Origin: JBHJOF01 sp050330055
Lineage (GTDB): Bacteria > Pseudomonadota > Alphaproteobacteria > Kiloniellales > JAKSDN01
DNA: 14,957 nucleotides
Assembly: GCA_050330055.1 (NCBI GenBank)
Contig: JBHJOF010000304.1
Span: forward strand, 1 to 14,957
Reading direction: 5' to 3'
Shown: positions 1-6,773 of the stretch, piece by piece
How positions within the stretch are numbered: position 1 is the stretch's first letter
Layout of the letters: every line of letters starts with the position of its first letter
Position numbers and translations under genes: made by a program
The notes under the pieces: generated by a model
Database searches by the model: none
What the model was told of the DNA's origin: nothing
Seen by the model: the letters and a program-made list of their open reading frames with translations, nothing else

Positions 1-929
1 CTTCGTGCGTCGAGCGCCTCGACCTCGACCGGGTGATAGAGGCTCTCGATTTCCTCGGGCGCGAAACCGGCGTCGAGTCGCACCACCAGCGACAGCGGGT
101 TGGCCGGCCCCTCGTCGGGATGGCGCACCGGGCCGAAGCGGTCGCGGCCTCGCTCCGGCGCGGCCGGCGCTTCTGCCCCGGGCGAGGCGATCGGCTGCAC
201 GCCCCTAGGCCCATTGAGGAGCGGCTGCGGCGCGCGCACGCCCGGCACCTGCGGCAGCGGCGTGTAGCGCGGTGCCACCACCATAGGAAAGCGCAGGCTG
301 TAGCTTCCGTCGGCGAAGGCGGTCTTGTCCTGGTACTGGATCTCCACCACGATCTCGTCGCCCGGCCCGACGTTGGCGACAGAGGTGACGAAGACGTTCG
401 GCCGCTCGCTGTCGAGCAGGCTGGCCCGCTGGCCCTGCGCGGCCGCCGCCTCGTAGACCCGGCGAGCCTCGGCCCGTTCCATGATCCGGCCCTCGATGCG
501 CCGCTCGCCGACCGTCATGACCAGGCGGTCGACCGCGGAGCGCTCCGGTAGCGGGAAGACGTAGATGCCCTCGAGCCAGACCGGCGAGGGATTTTGGAAG
601 CGCTGGCGCAGGGTGACGCGGGCGATCTCGCCGCTGACGTCGATCTGCACGTCGCTGCTCTGCAGCGGCGCCTCGAAGAGGGCGCCCTCGCGGCCGCTGT
701 CGAAGTACAGGCCGGCGATCGGCGGCTCGCTGGGATGGGCGCCCGGTGACAGGGGCGCGCCGCGCACCGGTCGGATCGCCTCGGGCAGCAGCAGTGCCAG
801 AATGAGCAGCACCAGTAGACCGAACCCCAGCGTGGTGACCAGGGCGACCAGGGAGCCGCGCGCCATCTCGCGGCTTCGGTGGGGAAGGAAGTTCGGCCGC
901 GGTGTCGCAGTCGGTGACTTGCTGATCAT
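1..929 (-). CDS. VIT-domain sortase-target protein, N-terminal part (runs off left edge)
   Basis: The reading frame starts at ATG 927-929 on the minus strand, behind a GGGGG-type ribosome binding site, and stays open to the window edge (309 residues visible). Residues 25-49 form one hydrophobic membrane segment after a basic N-terminus, so the protein is probably anchored with its bulk outside the cytoplasm. Residues about 85-225 match a VIT (vault/inter-alpha-trypsin) domain: an FEAPLQSSDVQIDV-like start, then FPLPERSAVDRL, ERAEARRVYEAA, and the diagnostic RPNVFVTSVANVGPGDEI. The family whose architecture fits is the marine proteobacterial sortase target protein, which continues into a von Willebrand A domain and a C-terminal sorting signal and is encoded beside a dedicated sortase. 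Those parts would lie left of this window and are not seen. A Pro/Ala-rich stretch follows the VIT domain (residues 225-275). Any VIT-VWA protein without a sortase partner is the alternative. Confidence 0.85.
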   Translation of the reverse strand, partial: MISKSPTATPRPNFLPHRSREMARGSLVALVTTLGFGLLVLLILALLLPEAIRPVRGAPLSPGAHPSEPPIAGLYFDSGREGALFEAPLQSSDVQIDVSGEIARVTLRQRFQNPSPVWLEGIYVFPLPERSAVDRLVMTVGERRIEGRIMERAEARRVYEAAAAQGQRASLLDSERPNVFVTSVANVGPGDEIVVEIQYQDKTAFADGSYSLRFPMVVAPRYTPLPQVPGVRAPQPLLNGPRGVQPIASPGAEAPAAPERGRDRFGPVRHPDEGPANPLSLVVRLDAGFAPEEIESLYHPVEVEALDAR

Positions 930-1165
930 GGAAACCCCCGTTTTGCACGTTTGCGCGGTCCTCGCGTCGGGACCGCGTCCAGTGCAGCGCCGGCTGGCGG
1001 CGGCAAGGGCGCGGAAAAGGGGCATTTCCGTGATGCTTTGCGGCGGGATCGGGGCGCGCCCAGGGAGTGGCTGGGCGTTGCCAGCCCGCCGGGGCTCGAC
1101 TACCGTGCGCCGAAGGCCGGCAAGTCCGCGCGGCCAGACCACCCCCTCAGGGAGCCAAGACGCCC

Positions 1166-2368
1166 GTGTCCATGATCGCCGAGCGCCTGTCGCGCATCAA
1201 ACCCTCGCCGACCATCGCCGTCTCGACCAAGGCGCGCGAGCTGAAGGCGGCCGGCCGCGACGTGATCGGCCTGGGCGCCGGCGAGCCGGACTTCGACACG
1301 CCGGACAACATCAAGGAGGCGGCGATCGCCGCAATTCGCAAGGGCGAGACCAAGTACACGGCGGTCGACGGAACGCCCCAGCTCAAGGCGGCGATCAGCG
1401 AGAAGTTCCGCCGCGAGAACGGGCTCGACTACACGCCGGAGCAGATCACCGTCGGCACAGGCGGCAAGCAGGTGCTCTACAACGCGCTAGTGGCGACGCT
1501 GAACCCCGGCGACGAGGTCATCATCCCGGCGCCCTTCTGGGTCTCCTATCCCGACATGGTGCTGCTGGCCGAGGGCGAGCCGGCCGCCGTGCCCTGCTCG
1601 CAGAACAACCACTTCAAGCTGCTGCCCGAGGACTTGGAAGCGGCGATTACGCCCAAGACCAAGTGGATCATCCTCAACAGCCCCTCGAACCCGACCGGCT
1701 CGGCCTACAGCCGGGCCGAGATGAAGGCGCTGACCGACGTGCTGCTGCGCCATCCGCAGGTCTGGGTCATGACCGACGACATGTACGAGCACCTGGTCTA
1801 CGACGGCTTTCAGTTCGTCACCCCGGCGCAGGTCGAGCCGGCGCTGAAGGAGCGCACCCTGACGGTGAACGGCGTCTCCAAGGCCTATTGCATGACCGGC
1901 TGGCGCATCGGCTATGCCGGCGGTCCGGCCGCGCTGATCAAGGCCATGGCCAGGGTGCAGTCGTAGAGCACATCCAACCCCTCGTCGATCAGCCAGGCGG
2001 CGGCGGTCGAGGCGCTCTCCGGCCCGCAGGACTTCATCGCCGAGCACAACGAGGTCTTCAAGCAGCGCTGCGACCTGGTGGTCGACATGCTCAACACTTG
2101 TCCCGGTCTCAGCTGCCACCGGCCGGAGGGCGCCTTTTACGTCTATCCCTCATGCGCCGGCGCGATCGGCAAGAAGACGCCCGACGGCAAGACCATCCAG
2201 TCGGACGGCGACTTCGTCACCTACCTGCTGGAGGCCGAGGGCGTGGCCGCGGTGCAGGGCGAGGCCTTCGGCCTGTCGCCCTACTTCCGCATCTCCTACG
2301 CTACCGCGACCGAAGACCTGGAAGAGGCCTGCAAGCGCATCAAGCGCGCCTGCGAGGCGCTGCAGTAG
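1166..2368 (+). pseudogene. aspC: aspartate aminotransferase, interrupted by an in-frame amber codon
   Basis: This is a fold-type I PLP aminotransferase (aspartate to oxaloacetate, with 2-oxoglutarate as acceptor). GTG 1166 gives an MSMIAERLSRIKPSPT start typical of alphaproteobacterial AspC, with AGGGAG 11 nt upstream; ATG 1172 is the alternative. Visible motifs are GAGEPDFDTP (residues 37-46), SPSNPTG (172-178) and the PLP lysine K239 in VSKAYCMTGWRIGY. After VQS (264-266) codon 267 is TAG (1964-1966). The same frame then continues with a normal STSNPSSISQAAAVEAL segment, through the substrate-arginine region PYFRISYATA, to the natural TAG stop at 2366-2368. Total length (400 codons) is exactly right for the family, so nothing is shifted or deleted. 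Family members usually have Gln here (VQSQSTSNPSS), so a single C-to-T change (CAG to TAG) explains it. The truncated 266-residue product would lack the C-terminal domain. It is a real nonsense mutation or a base-call error. The panE-like gene follows after 19 nt, probably in one operon. Confidence 0.9.
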
Positions 2369-2387
2369 GCGACGCCGCGAGAGACTC

Positions 2388-3335
2388 ATGAAGATCTGCA
2401 TTATCGGGGCTGGCGGGGTCGGCGGCTATTTCGGCGCGCGCCTGGCGGCCGACGGCAACGACGTCACCTTCGTCGCGCGCGGCGCGCATCGCGCCGCCAT
2501 GGAGGCCAAGGGGCTGCGCGTGCGCTCGCCGCTCGGCGATATCCACATCGAAAAGCCCAAGGTCTTGGACGACCCGCTCGAAATCGGCCTCTGCGACGTC
2601 GTGCTGCTCTGCGTCAAGCTGTGGGACACCGAGCCGGCAATTGAGCTGGCGCGGCGATTGCTGGCGCACGACACGGGCGTCATCTCGCTGCAGAACGGCG
2701 TCGCCGCCGAGGAGCTCCTGGCCGGCGCCCTCGGGCCGCAGCACGTCATGGGCGGCGTGGCGCAGATCTCGGCCCACATCGCCGAGCCCGGCGTGATCCT
2801 GCACGTCGGCCGCCTGGCCCGCATCGTCGTCGGCGAGCTGGACGGCGCGCCGTCGTGGCGCCAGGACGGCCTGCTCGCCGCCTGCGAGTCGGCCGGCGCC
2901 ATCGAGGCGCGGGCCTCGTCCAACATCAAGGTCGACATCTGGCGCAAGTTCGTGCTGCTGGCGCCCATGGCCGGGGCCTGCAGCCTGCACCGCGCGCCGC
3001 TCGGCACCGTGCTGGCCGACCCGGCGCGCCGCCGTCAGCTCGAGGCCCTGGTGGCCGAGGCGGCAGCGGTCGGCCGCGCCAAGGGCGTGGCGCTGGCGCC
3101 CGACACCGAGGACAAGACCCTGGCGATGATCGCCGGCCTGCCGGCCGAGATGAAGCCCTCCATGCTGCTCGACCTCGAGGCTGGCCGCCGCCTGGAGCTC
3201 GACTGGCTGACCGGCGCCGTCGTCCGCCTCGGCCGCGAGCTCGGCGTCGCCACGCCGGAAAGTGCCGCGGTCTACGCGGCGCTGGAGCCCTATGCGTTGG
3301 GTGGTGCGAAGGAAATAAGGGGACAGTATACTTAA
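2388..3335 (+). CDS. panE: 2-dehydropantoate 2-reductase family protein (ketopantoate reductase)
   Basis: This NADPH-dependent reductase converts 2-dehydropantoate to pantoate in pantothenate/CoA synthesis, or acts on a related 2-keto acid, since many paralogues have other substrates. The 315-residue product starts at ATG 2388. It has an N-terminal Rossmann motif GAGGVGGYFG (residues 7-16), a basic R31 after the second strand consistent with NADP, CVKLWDTEP (75-83), LQNGV (101-105, conserved Asn103), and NIKVDIWRKF (179-188), where K187 fits the catalytic lysine. The C-terminal helical domain includes SMLLDLEAGRRLELDWLTGAVV. The gene lies 19 nt after aspC in the same direction and is probably cotranscribed. 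The last residues, KEIRGQYT, and the TAA stop are read from a dispersed repeat (3313-3339), so the natural C-terminus appears to have been replaced at the tail. The core enzyme is intact. Confidence 0.85.
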   Translation: MKICIIGAGGVGGYFGARLAADGNDVTFVARGAHRAAMEAKGLRVRSPLGDIHIEKPKVLDDPLEIGLCDVVLLCVKLWDTEPAIELARRLLAHDTGVISLQNGVAAEELLAGALGPQHVMGGVAQISAHIAEPGVILHVGRLARIVVGELDGAPSWRQDGLLAACESAGAIEARASSNIKVDIWRKFVLLAPMAGACSLHRAPLGTVLADPARRRQLEALVAEAAAVGRAKGVALAPDTEDKTLAMIAGLPAEMKPSMLLDLEAGRRLELDWLTGAVVRLGRELGVATPESAAVYAALEPYALGGAKEIRGQYT

Positions 3336-3339
3336 TTCG
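3313..3339 (-). repeat. dispersed repeat copy A (inverted relative to B and C)
   Basis: Read on the minus strand this is CGAATTAAGTATACTGTCCC followed by CTTATTT. The core is identical to copies B and C but inverted, and it lacks their CAATGGGAT prefix. It overlaps the end of the panE-like gene and supplies its last codons and stop. Copies A and B could pair into a stem of about 25 bp around a 52-nt loop. Confidence 0.85.
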
Positions 3340-3382
3340 CGACCTGCGCCGTAGGCATGGCTGAGGGCGCCATCTGGCCATC

Positions 3383-3416
3383 CAATGGGATCGAATTAAG
3401 TATACTGTCCCCTTAT
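3383..3416 (+). repeat. dispersed repeat copy B
   Basis: This 34-nt unit runs from CAATGGGATCGAATTAAG to TATACTGTCCCCTTAT and is identical to copy C, which begins 48 nt later. The core contains the 8-bp palindrome AGTATACT. I recall GGGGACAGTATACTTAATT-type units as frequent neighbours of REP-associated tyrosine (IS200-like) transposases in proteobacteria; no such transposase is in this window. Confidence 0.85.
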
Positions 3417-3430
3417 CTCCCTATTTCCCT

Positions 3431-3466
3431 CAATGGGATCGAATTAAGTATACTGTCCCCTTATTT
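3431..3466 (+). repeat. dispersed repeat copy C
   Basis: This is a direct repeat of copy B (34 of 34 identical over 3431-3464) that also shares the trailing TT with copy A. A decayed half-unit, TGTCCCCTTCTTT, follows at 3469-3481, so the cluster holds three good copies and one partial one. Confidence 0.85.
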
Positions 3467-3508
3467 GGTGTCCCCTTCTTTGGTGCACGCAGCCCCTGAC
3501 ATGCTCCC

Positions 3509-3543
3509 AAAGAAAATGGCCCCGGCGCATGCGGCCCGGGGCC
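3509..3543 (-). terminator. rho-independent terminator of the GMC oxidoreductase operon
   Basis: On the minus strand a perfect 8-bp stem, GGCCCCGG / CCGGGGCC (3536-3543 with 3518-3525), encloses a 10-nt loop and is followed at once by ATTTTCTTT. It lies 25 nt past the stop of the GMC gene, which is where a terminator for that operon should be. Confidence 0.85.
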
Positions 3544-3567
3544 AGGTGTGAGCAGGGAGACGGTCGT

Positions 3568-5133
3568 CTAGATCTCGTTCTTGCCCAGCTTGTCGGCTAT
3601 GTAGTCGGCCTGGCGGATCGCCAGGGTGACGATGGTCAGGGTCGGGTTCTCGGCCGCGCCGGTGGTGAACTGGCTGCCGTCCGAGATGAAGAGATTGGCC
3701 ACGTCGTGCGCCTGCCCGAAGGCGTTGCAGACGCCGTCCTCGGGCTTGGCCGACTGGCGGCAGGTGCCGAGGTTGTGGGTCGAGGGATAGGGCGGCGTCT
3801 CGAAGCTGCGCAACGCGCCGGCCGCCTCGTAGACCGCCGCGCCCTGCTTGTAGGCGTGGTTGCGCATGGCCAGGTCGTTGGCGTGGTCGTCGAAGTGCAC
3901 GTTGGGCACCGGCAGGCCGTACTGGTCCTTCTCTTCCGGGTGCAGGGTGATGGCGTTCGACTCCTGCGGCATGTCCTCGCCGACCAGCCACATGCCGGCC
4001 ATGTTCTCGTAGAGGTCCATGGCGCTGGCGAAGTCGCTGCCCCAGGCTCCGGGATCGAGGAAGGCGGCCATGAAGGGCAGGCCGAGCGACAGGGACTCCA
4101 TCTCGTAGCCGCCGACGAAGCCGCGCGCCGGATCGTTGCCCGACTCGTCGGTGATGATGCCGGCCATGGTGGTGCCGCGGAACATGTTCACCGGCTTGTC
4201 AAACACGGCGTAGACCGAGCCGGTCATGTGCCGCATGTAGTTCCTGCCGACCTGGCCGGAGGCGTTGGCCAGGCCGTCCGGGAACTTGGCCGAGGCCGAG
4301 TTGAGCAGCAGGCGCGGCGTCTCGATCGAGTTGCCGGCGACGCAGACGGCGCGCGCCTTCTGGAGCTGCTGGTTGCCGTCCTTGTCGGCGTAGAGCACGC
4401 CGGTCACCTTGCCGCTGTCGTCGTGCTGGATCTGCAGCGCCTGCGACTGCGGCCTGAGGTCGAGCTTGCCGGTCTCCTCCGCCCTGGGGATCTCGGTGTA
4501 GAGCGTCGACCACTTGGCGCCCGACTTGCAGCCCTGGAAGCAGAAGCCGATCTGCAGGCAGTGCGAGCGGCCGTCGCGCGGCTGGCTGTTGATCGCCATG
4601 CGCCCGGTGTGCACGCCCTTGTAGCCGAGCCGCTTGGCGCCTGCGTACATGACCTTGAAGTTGTTGTTGCCGGGCAGGCCGGGGATGCCGTGGGTGCGGG
4701 TCACGCCCAGCTTGTCCTCGGCCTTGTCGTAATAGGGCTCGAGGTCCTGCAGGTTGAGCGGCCAGTCCAGCAGGTTGGCCCCGGCGATGTCGCCGTAGTG
4801 CGTCTTGACCTTGAACTCGTGCTCCTGAAAGCGCAGCGAGGCGCCGGCCCAATGCGTTGTCGAGCCGCCGACCGTCTTGCAGATCCAGGCCGGCAGGCCG
4901 GCGAAGTCCTTGGCGACCCGCCAGCTGCCCGAAGTGGTGCGCTTGTCGAGCCAGGACAGCTGGCCGAAGGAATTCCACTCGTCGTTGACGAAGTCCTCGA
5001 TCGAGTGGCGGGCGCCGGCCTCCAGCAGCACCACCGGGATGCCCTTCTGGCACAGCTCGTTGGCGAGCGTGCCGCCGCCGGCTCCGGAGCCGATGACGAC
5101 GACGACCGAATCGTCGCTGAGATCGTAAGCCAT
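3568..5133 (-). CDS. GMC-family FAD oxidoreductase, large subunit of a membrane/periplasmic dehydrogenase
   Basis: This 521-residue flavoprotein starts at ATG 5131-5133. AGGGGAGG lies 8 nt upstream and overlaps the stop of the preceding gene. The FAD-binding GSGAGGG motif is at residues 15-21, with LLEAG at 36-40; TVGGSTTHWAG (87-97) is the second flavin-contact motif of the GMC family. Near the C-terminus are STHNLGTCR (His about 453, the probable catalytic base), DGSQFTTGAAENPTLTI (Asn about 496) and a final helix. It has no signal peptide of its own. With the Tat-exported subunit 3 encoded immediately upstream, it resembles gluconate/sorbitol/glucoside-3-dehydrogenase complexes, in which the large subunit is carried through Tat by the small one and electrons pass to a cytochrome c. 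No cytochrome subunit is encoded beside it. The substrate is probably a sugar or polyol and cannot be named. The frame stays open upstream to 5391, but the RBS and homology place the start at 5133. Confidence 0.88.
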   Translation of the reverse strand: MAYDLSDDSVVVVIGSGAGGGTLANELCQKGIPVVLLEAGARHSIEDFVNDEWNSFGQLSWLDKRTTSGSWRVAKDFAGLPAWICKTVGGSTTHWAGASLRFQEHEFKVKTHYGDIAGANLLDWPLNLQDLEPYYDKAEDKLGVTRTHGIPGLPGNNNFKVMYAGAKRLGYKGVHTGRMAINSQPRDGRSHCLQIGFCFQGCKSGAKWSTLYTEIPRAEETGKLDLRPQSQALQIQHDDSGKVTGVLYADKDGNQQLQKARAVCVAGNSIETPRLLLNSASAKFPDGLANASGQVGRNYMRHMTGSVYAVFDKPVNMFRGTTMAGIITDESGNDPARGFVGGYEMESLSLGLPFMAAFLDPGAWGSDFASAMDLYENMAGMWLVGEDMPQESNAITLHPEEKDQYGLPVPNVHFDDHANDLAMRNHAYKQGAAVYEAAGALRSFETPPYPSTHNLGTCRQSAKPEDGVCNAFGQAHDVANLFISDGSQFTTGAAENPTLTIVTLAIRQADYIADKLGKNEI

Positions 5134-5147
5134 GGTGCGCGCCTCCC

Positions 5148-5708
5148 CTAGCCGCTGAACTTGGCCGGGCTGGCCTCGAGGTCGGGCCGCGCCAGCCAGT
5201 TCAGGTCGTCGAAGCCGCGGTCGATATAGCCGCCGAAGTCGTAGGACGCGCCCTCGTAGCCGAAGTGGCGCCAGACCAGGGGATTGTTGTAGAGCGCCAC
5301 CACCGTGGTGCCGCGCACCTTCTGGAAGAAGGCGCTGTCCTGCCGCTCCTTCAGCACCGCGAGCTGGTTGCCCTCGGAGAGGTCGAGCCACTTGATGCCG
5401 CGCGCCTGATCAAGATCGGCGACGCCGCTCTTGAGCAGTCCCGCGGTCTCGGCGTTGTCCTTGGACTCGGCGTCGAGCGCGCCGACCACGCCGGCGTAGT
5501 ACATGTCGGAGAGGGTCTTGTGCGGATAGAGGCGCCGGGTCATGACCACCAGGGTCTGGCCCTCGTGCTCGCCCAGGGTGCCGAGCTGCAGCGCCCAGGC
5601 GCCGTCCGGTGCCATCAGCACCGCACCCGATGCGACCGCCGCCGCACCGGCCGCCGCCAGCCCGCTGGTGTGCAGGAACTGGCGGCGATTCATGCCGCTT
5701 CTACTCAT
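5148..5708 (-). CDS. gluconate 2-dehydrogenase subunit 3 family protein, Tat-exported
   Basis: This 186-residue small subunit starts at ATG 5706-5708, with AGGAGG 9 nt upstream. The N-terminus is a clear Tat signal: NRRQFLH (residues 7-13, twin Arg 8-9), then an alanine-rich hydrophobic segment (about 14-32) and a probable cleavage site near AWA (37-39). The mature part begins with LGEHEGQTLVVMTRRLYPH, the typical start of this family, and includes YNNPLVWRHFGYEG (Trp/His/Tyr-rich) near the C-terminus. The stop is 14 nt before the GMC start, so the two are one transcriptional unit and presumably one complex. The family's role is to escort and anchor the flavoprotein subunit in the periplasm. 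An internal start at ATG 5693 (MNRRQ) is possible but has a poorer RBS. Confidence 0.88.
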   Translation of the reverse strand: MSRSGMNRRQFLHTSGLAAAGAAAVASGAVLMAPDGAWALQLGTLGEHEGQTLVVMTRRLYPHKTLSDMYYAGVVGALDAESKDNAETAGLLKSGVADLDQARGIKWLDLSEGNQLAVLKERQDSAFFQKVRGTTVVALYNNPLVWRHFGYEGASYDFGGYIDRGFDDLNWLARPDLEASPAKFSG

Positions 5709-5787
5709 GGGACGTTTCCTCCTGATACGAATTCTTTTCGTTGTTGTGCGAGCCGGCGTGCCGGCCCGCAGATGCGCCCGGCGGGCG

Positions 5788-6183
5788 CTATTGATAGCGG
5801 CCGTGCCGCTCCAGTACCTCGATCTTGTAGCCGTCCGGGTCCTGCACGAAGAAGAAGCGCGCCATCAACTCGCCGTCGCGGTGGAACTCCTTGATGTCGT
5901 TGGGCGCGAGGCCGAGTGTCTGAAAGCGCGCGTGCTCGGCCTTGAGGTCGTCGACGCAGACCGCAACGTGGCCGTAGCCGTCGCCGTGCGTGTAGGGTTC
6001 GGTGCGGTCCCGGTTCAGCGTCAGCTCGATCTCGAAGTCGTTCTCGTCGTTGCGCAGATAGACCAGCGCGAAGCTGTCGAAATCGAAGCGGTTTGCGACC
6101 TTCAGACCGAAGGCCTTGCCGTAGAAGTCGATCGATCTATCCAGGTCGAGCACCCGGATCATACTGTGGATGGCCTTCGCCAT
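5788..6183 (-). CDS. gloA: lactoylglutathione lyase (glyoxalase I)
   Basis: This 131-residue VOC-fold enzyme isomerises the methylglyoxal-glutathione hemithioacetal to S-lactoylglutathione in the cytoplasm. The start is ATG 6181-6183, with GGAGG 5 nt upstream. All four metal ligands of the family can be placed: H6 (AIHSMIRV), E53 (FEIELTLN), H72 (GYGHVAVCVDD) and E122 (GYKIEVLE). Their spacing is close to the E. coli enzyme (H5, E56, H74, E122), and the length is as expected for Ni-type single-unit GloA. It points the same way as the two dehydrogenase genes but lies 79 nt upstream of them, so cotranscription is possible and not shown. A GC-rich inverted repeat (5752-5765) in that gap has no U-tract. 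Confidence 0.9.
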   Translation of the reverse strand: MAKAIHSMIRVLDLDRSIDFYGKAFGLKVANRFDFDSFALVYLRNDENDFEIELTLNRDRTEPYTHGDGYGHVAVCVDDLKAEHARFQTLGLAPNDIKEFHRDGELMARFFFVQDPDGYKIEVLERHGRYQ

Positions 6184-6330
6184 CGGCACCTCCAGCGCGG
6201 CTTTTCTCGGGACAGGAGGAAAGGCTACCCCGATGCCGCGCCTGGATGGTGGTAGTGGGCTACTACGTTGCCGGTTCCTTCCGATCACTGCCGCGCCCGG
6301 GCCCCGCATCCCGGCACAATAACGCCGGTC

Positions 6331-6368
6331 TTGCGTTCGCCATCGAGTATACGTATATTACACGTATA
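6331..6368 (+). promoter_or_regulatory. promoter and probable autoregulatory operator of the toxin-antitoxin module
   Basis: TTGCGT (6331-6336) and TATATT (6354-6359) are separated by exactly 17 nt, giving a good sigma-70-type promoter. It sits in the most AT-rich patch of the region. Overlapping the -10 are the perfect palindrome TATACGTATA (6348-6357) and two direct ACGTATA copies (6351-6357 and 6362-6368) spaced 11 nt, about one helical turn. This is what a ribbon-helix-helix antitoxin dimer array binding its own promoter would need. The operator role is inferred. Confidence 0.65.
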
Positions 6369-6386
6369 AAGCCGTGGAGCAAAGCC

Positions 6387-6773
6387 TTGCGACGCAAGCT
6401 GACGATCACCGTTGAAGAACAGGTCTACGAAGGGCTGCATCGCCGGATCGGCCGGCGCAACATCAGCCGTTTCCTGAACGACCTGGCCCGCCCGCATGTC
6501 TTGCCCGAGGCGATGGAGGAGGGCTCTCGCGCGATGGCCCCCGGCGGGTTGCGGGAGACGGATGCGGCCGAATGGGCTGAAGGTCTCATCGGCGACGTTA
6601 GGGAAGCTGCCAAGCGCCTGATCGATGACCTCCCCGAGGAGGCCTCGTGGGACGACATTCTGTACGAGCTCTATGTAAAGCAGAAGATCGAGGCCGGCTT
6701 GAAGGCGGGTGAAGAGGGACGCGTGGTTCCGCACGAAGACGTAAGGCGACGCCTGCTTGGCAATGCGGATTGA
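6387..6773 (+). CDS. fused two-part antitoxin: MazE-like ribbon-helix-helix unit plus ParE/RelE-partner antitoxin
   Basis: This 128-residue protein probably starts at TTG 6387: TGGAG lies 7 nt upstream and the product then begins MRRKLTITVEEQVYEGL, the normal first residues of this antitoxin class. No in-frame ATG fits. Residues 1-71 resemble a complete MazE-like RHH antitoxin: beta strand KLTITV (4-9), helices from VYEGLHRRIG and NISRFLNDLARPHV (25-38), and the C-terminal EWAEGLIGDV (62-71). Residues 70-124 resemble a second, different antitoxin of the type that precedes RelE/ParE toxins: REAAKRLIDDLPEEASWDDI, LYELYVKQKIEAGL, and EGRVVPHEDVRRRL at the end. In my recollection these are separate genes elsewhere. 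The part between RARPHV and EWAEG (SRAMAPGGLRETDAA) looks eroded relative to that family. The gene overlaps the downstream toxin, so they are translationally coupled. Likely roles are repression of its own promoter by the N-terminal unit and toxin neutralisation by the C-terminal unit. The first unit's usual MazF/PemK partner is absent. Confidence 0.8.
   Translation: MRRKLTITVEEQVYEGLHRRIGRRNISRFLNDLARPHVLPEAMEEGSRAMAPGGLRETDAAEWAEGLIGDVREAAKRLIDDLPEEASWDDILYELYVKQKIEAGLKAGEEGRVVPHEDVRRRLLGNAD

Noticed and set aside
205..948. 247-codon minus-strand frame starting at 948
   Set aside because: It is Arg/Gly/Pro-rich with no domain; the adjacent minus frame from 929 encodes a clear VIT-domain protein over the same bases.
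1964..1966. UAG as a recoded sense codon (e.g. pyrrolysine or alternative code)
   Set aside because: Many intact genes in this window terminate with TAG, and no recoding element is visible beside the codon.
3383..3466. CRISPR-like array
   Set aside because: There are only two direct copies with a 14-nt gap, a third inverted copy, and a partial one. The units are mobile-type repeats, not repeat-spacer units.
3529..5151. 540-codon open frame on the plus strand opposite the GMC oxidoreductase
   Set aside because: It is a Val/Leu/Gly/Arg-rich antisense shadow created by high GC. The minus strand has full GMC motifs, a good RBS and a terminator.
5752..5788. GC-rich inverted repeats between gloA and the subunit 3 gene as a terminator
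   Set aside because: The stems are short and no U-tract follows on the minus strand.
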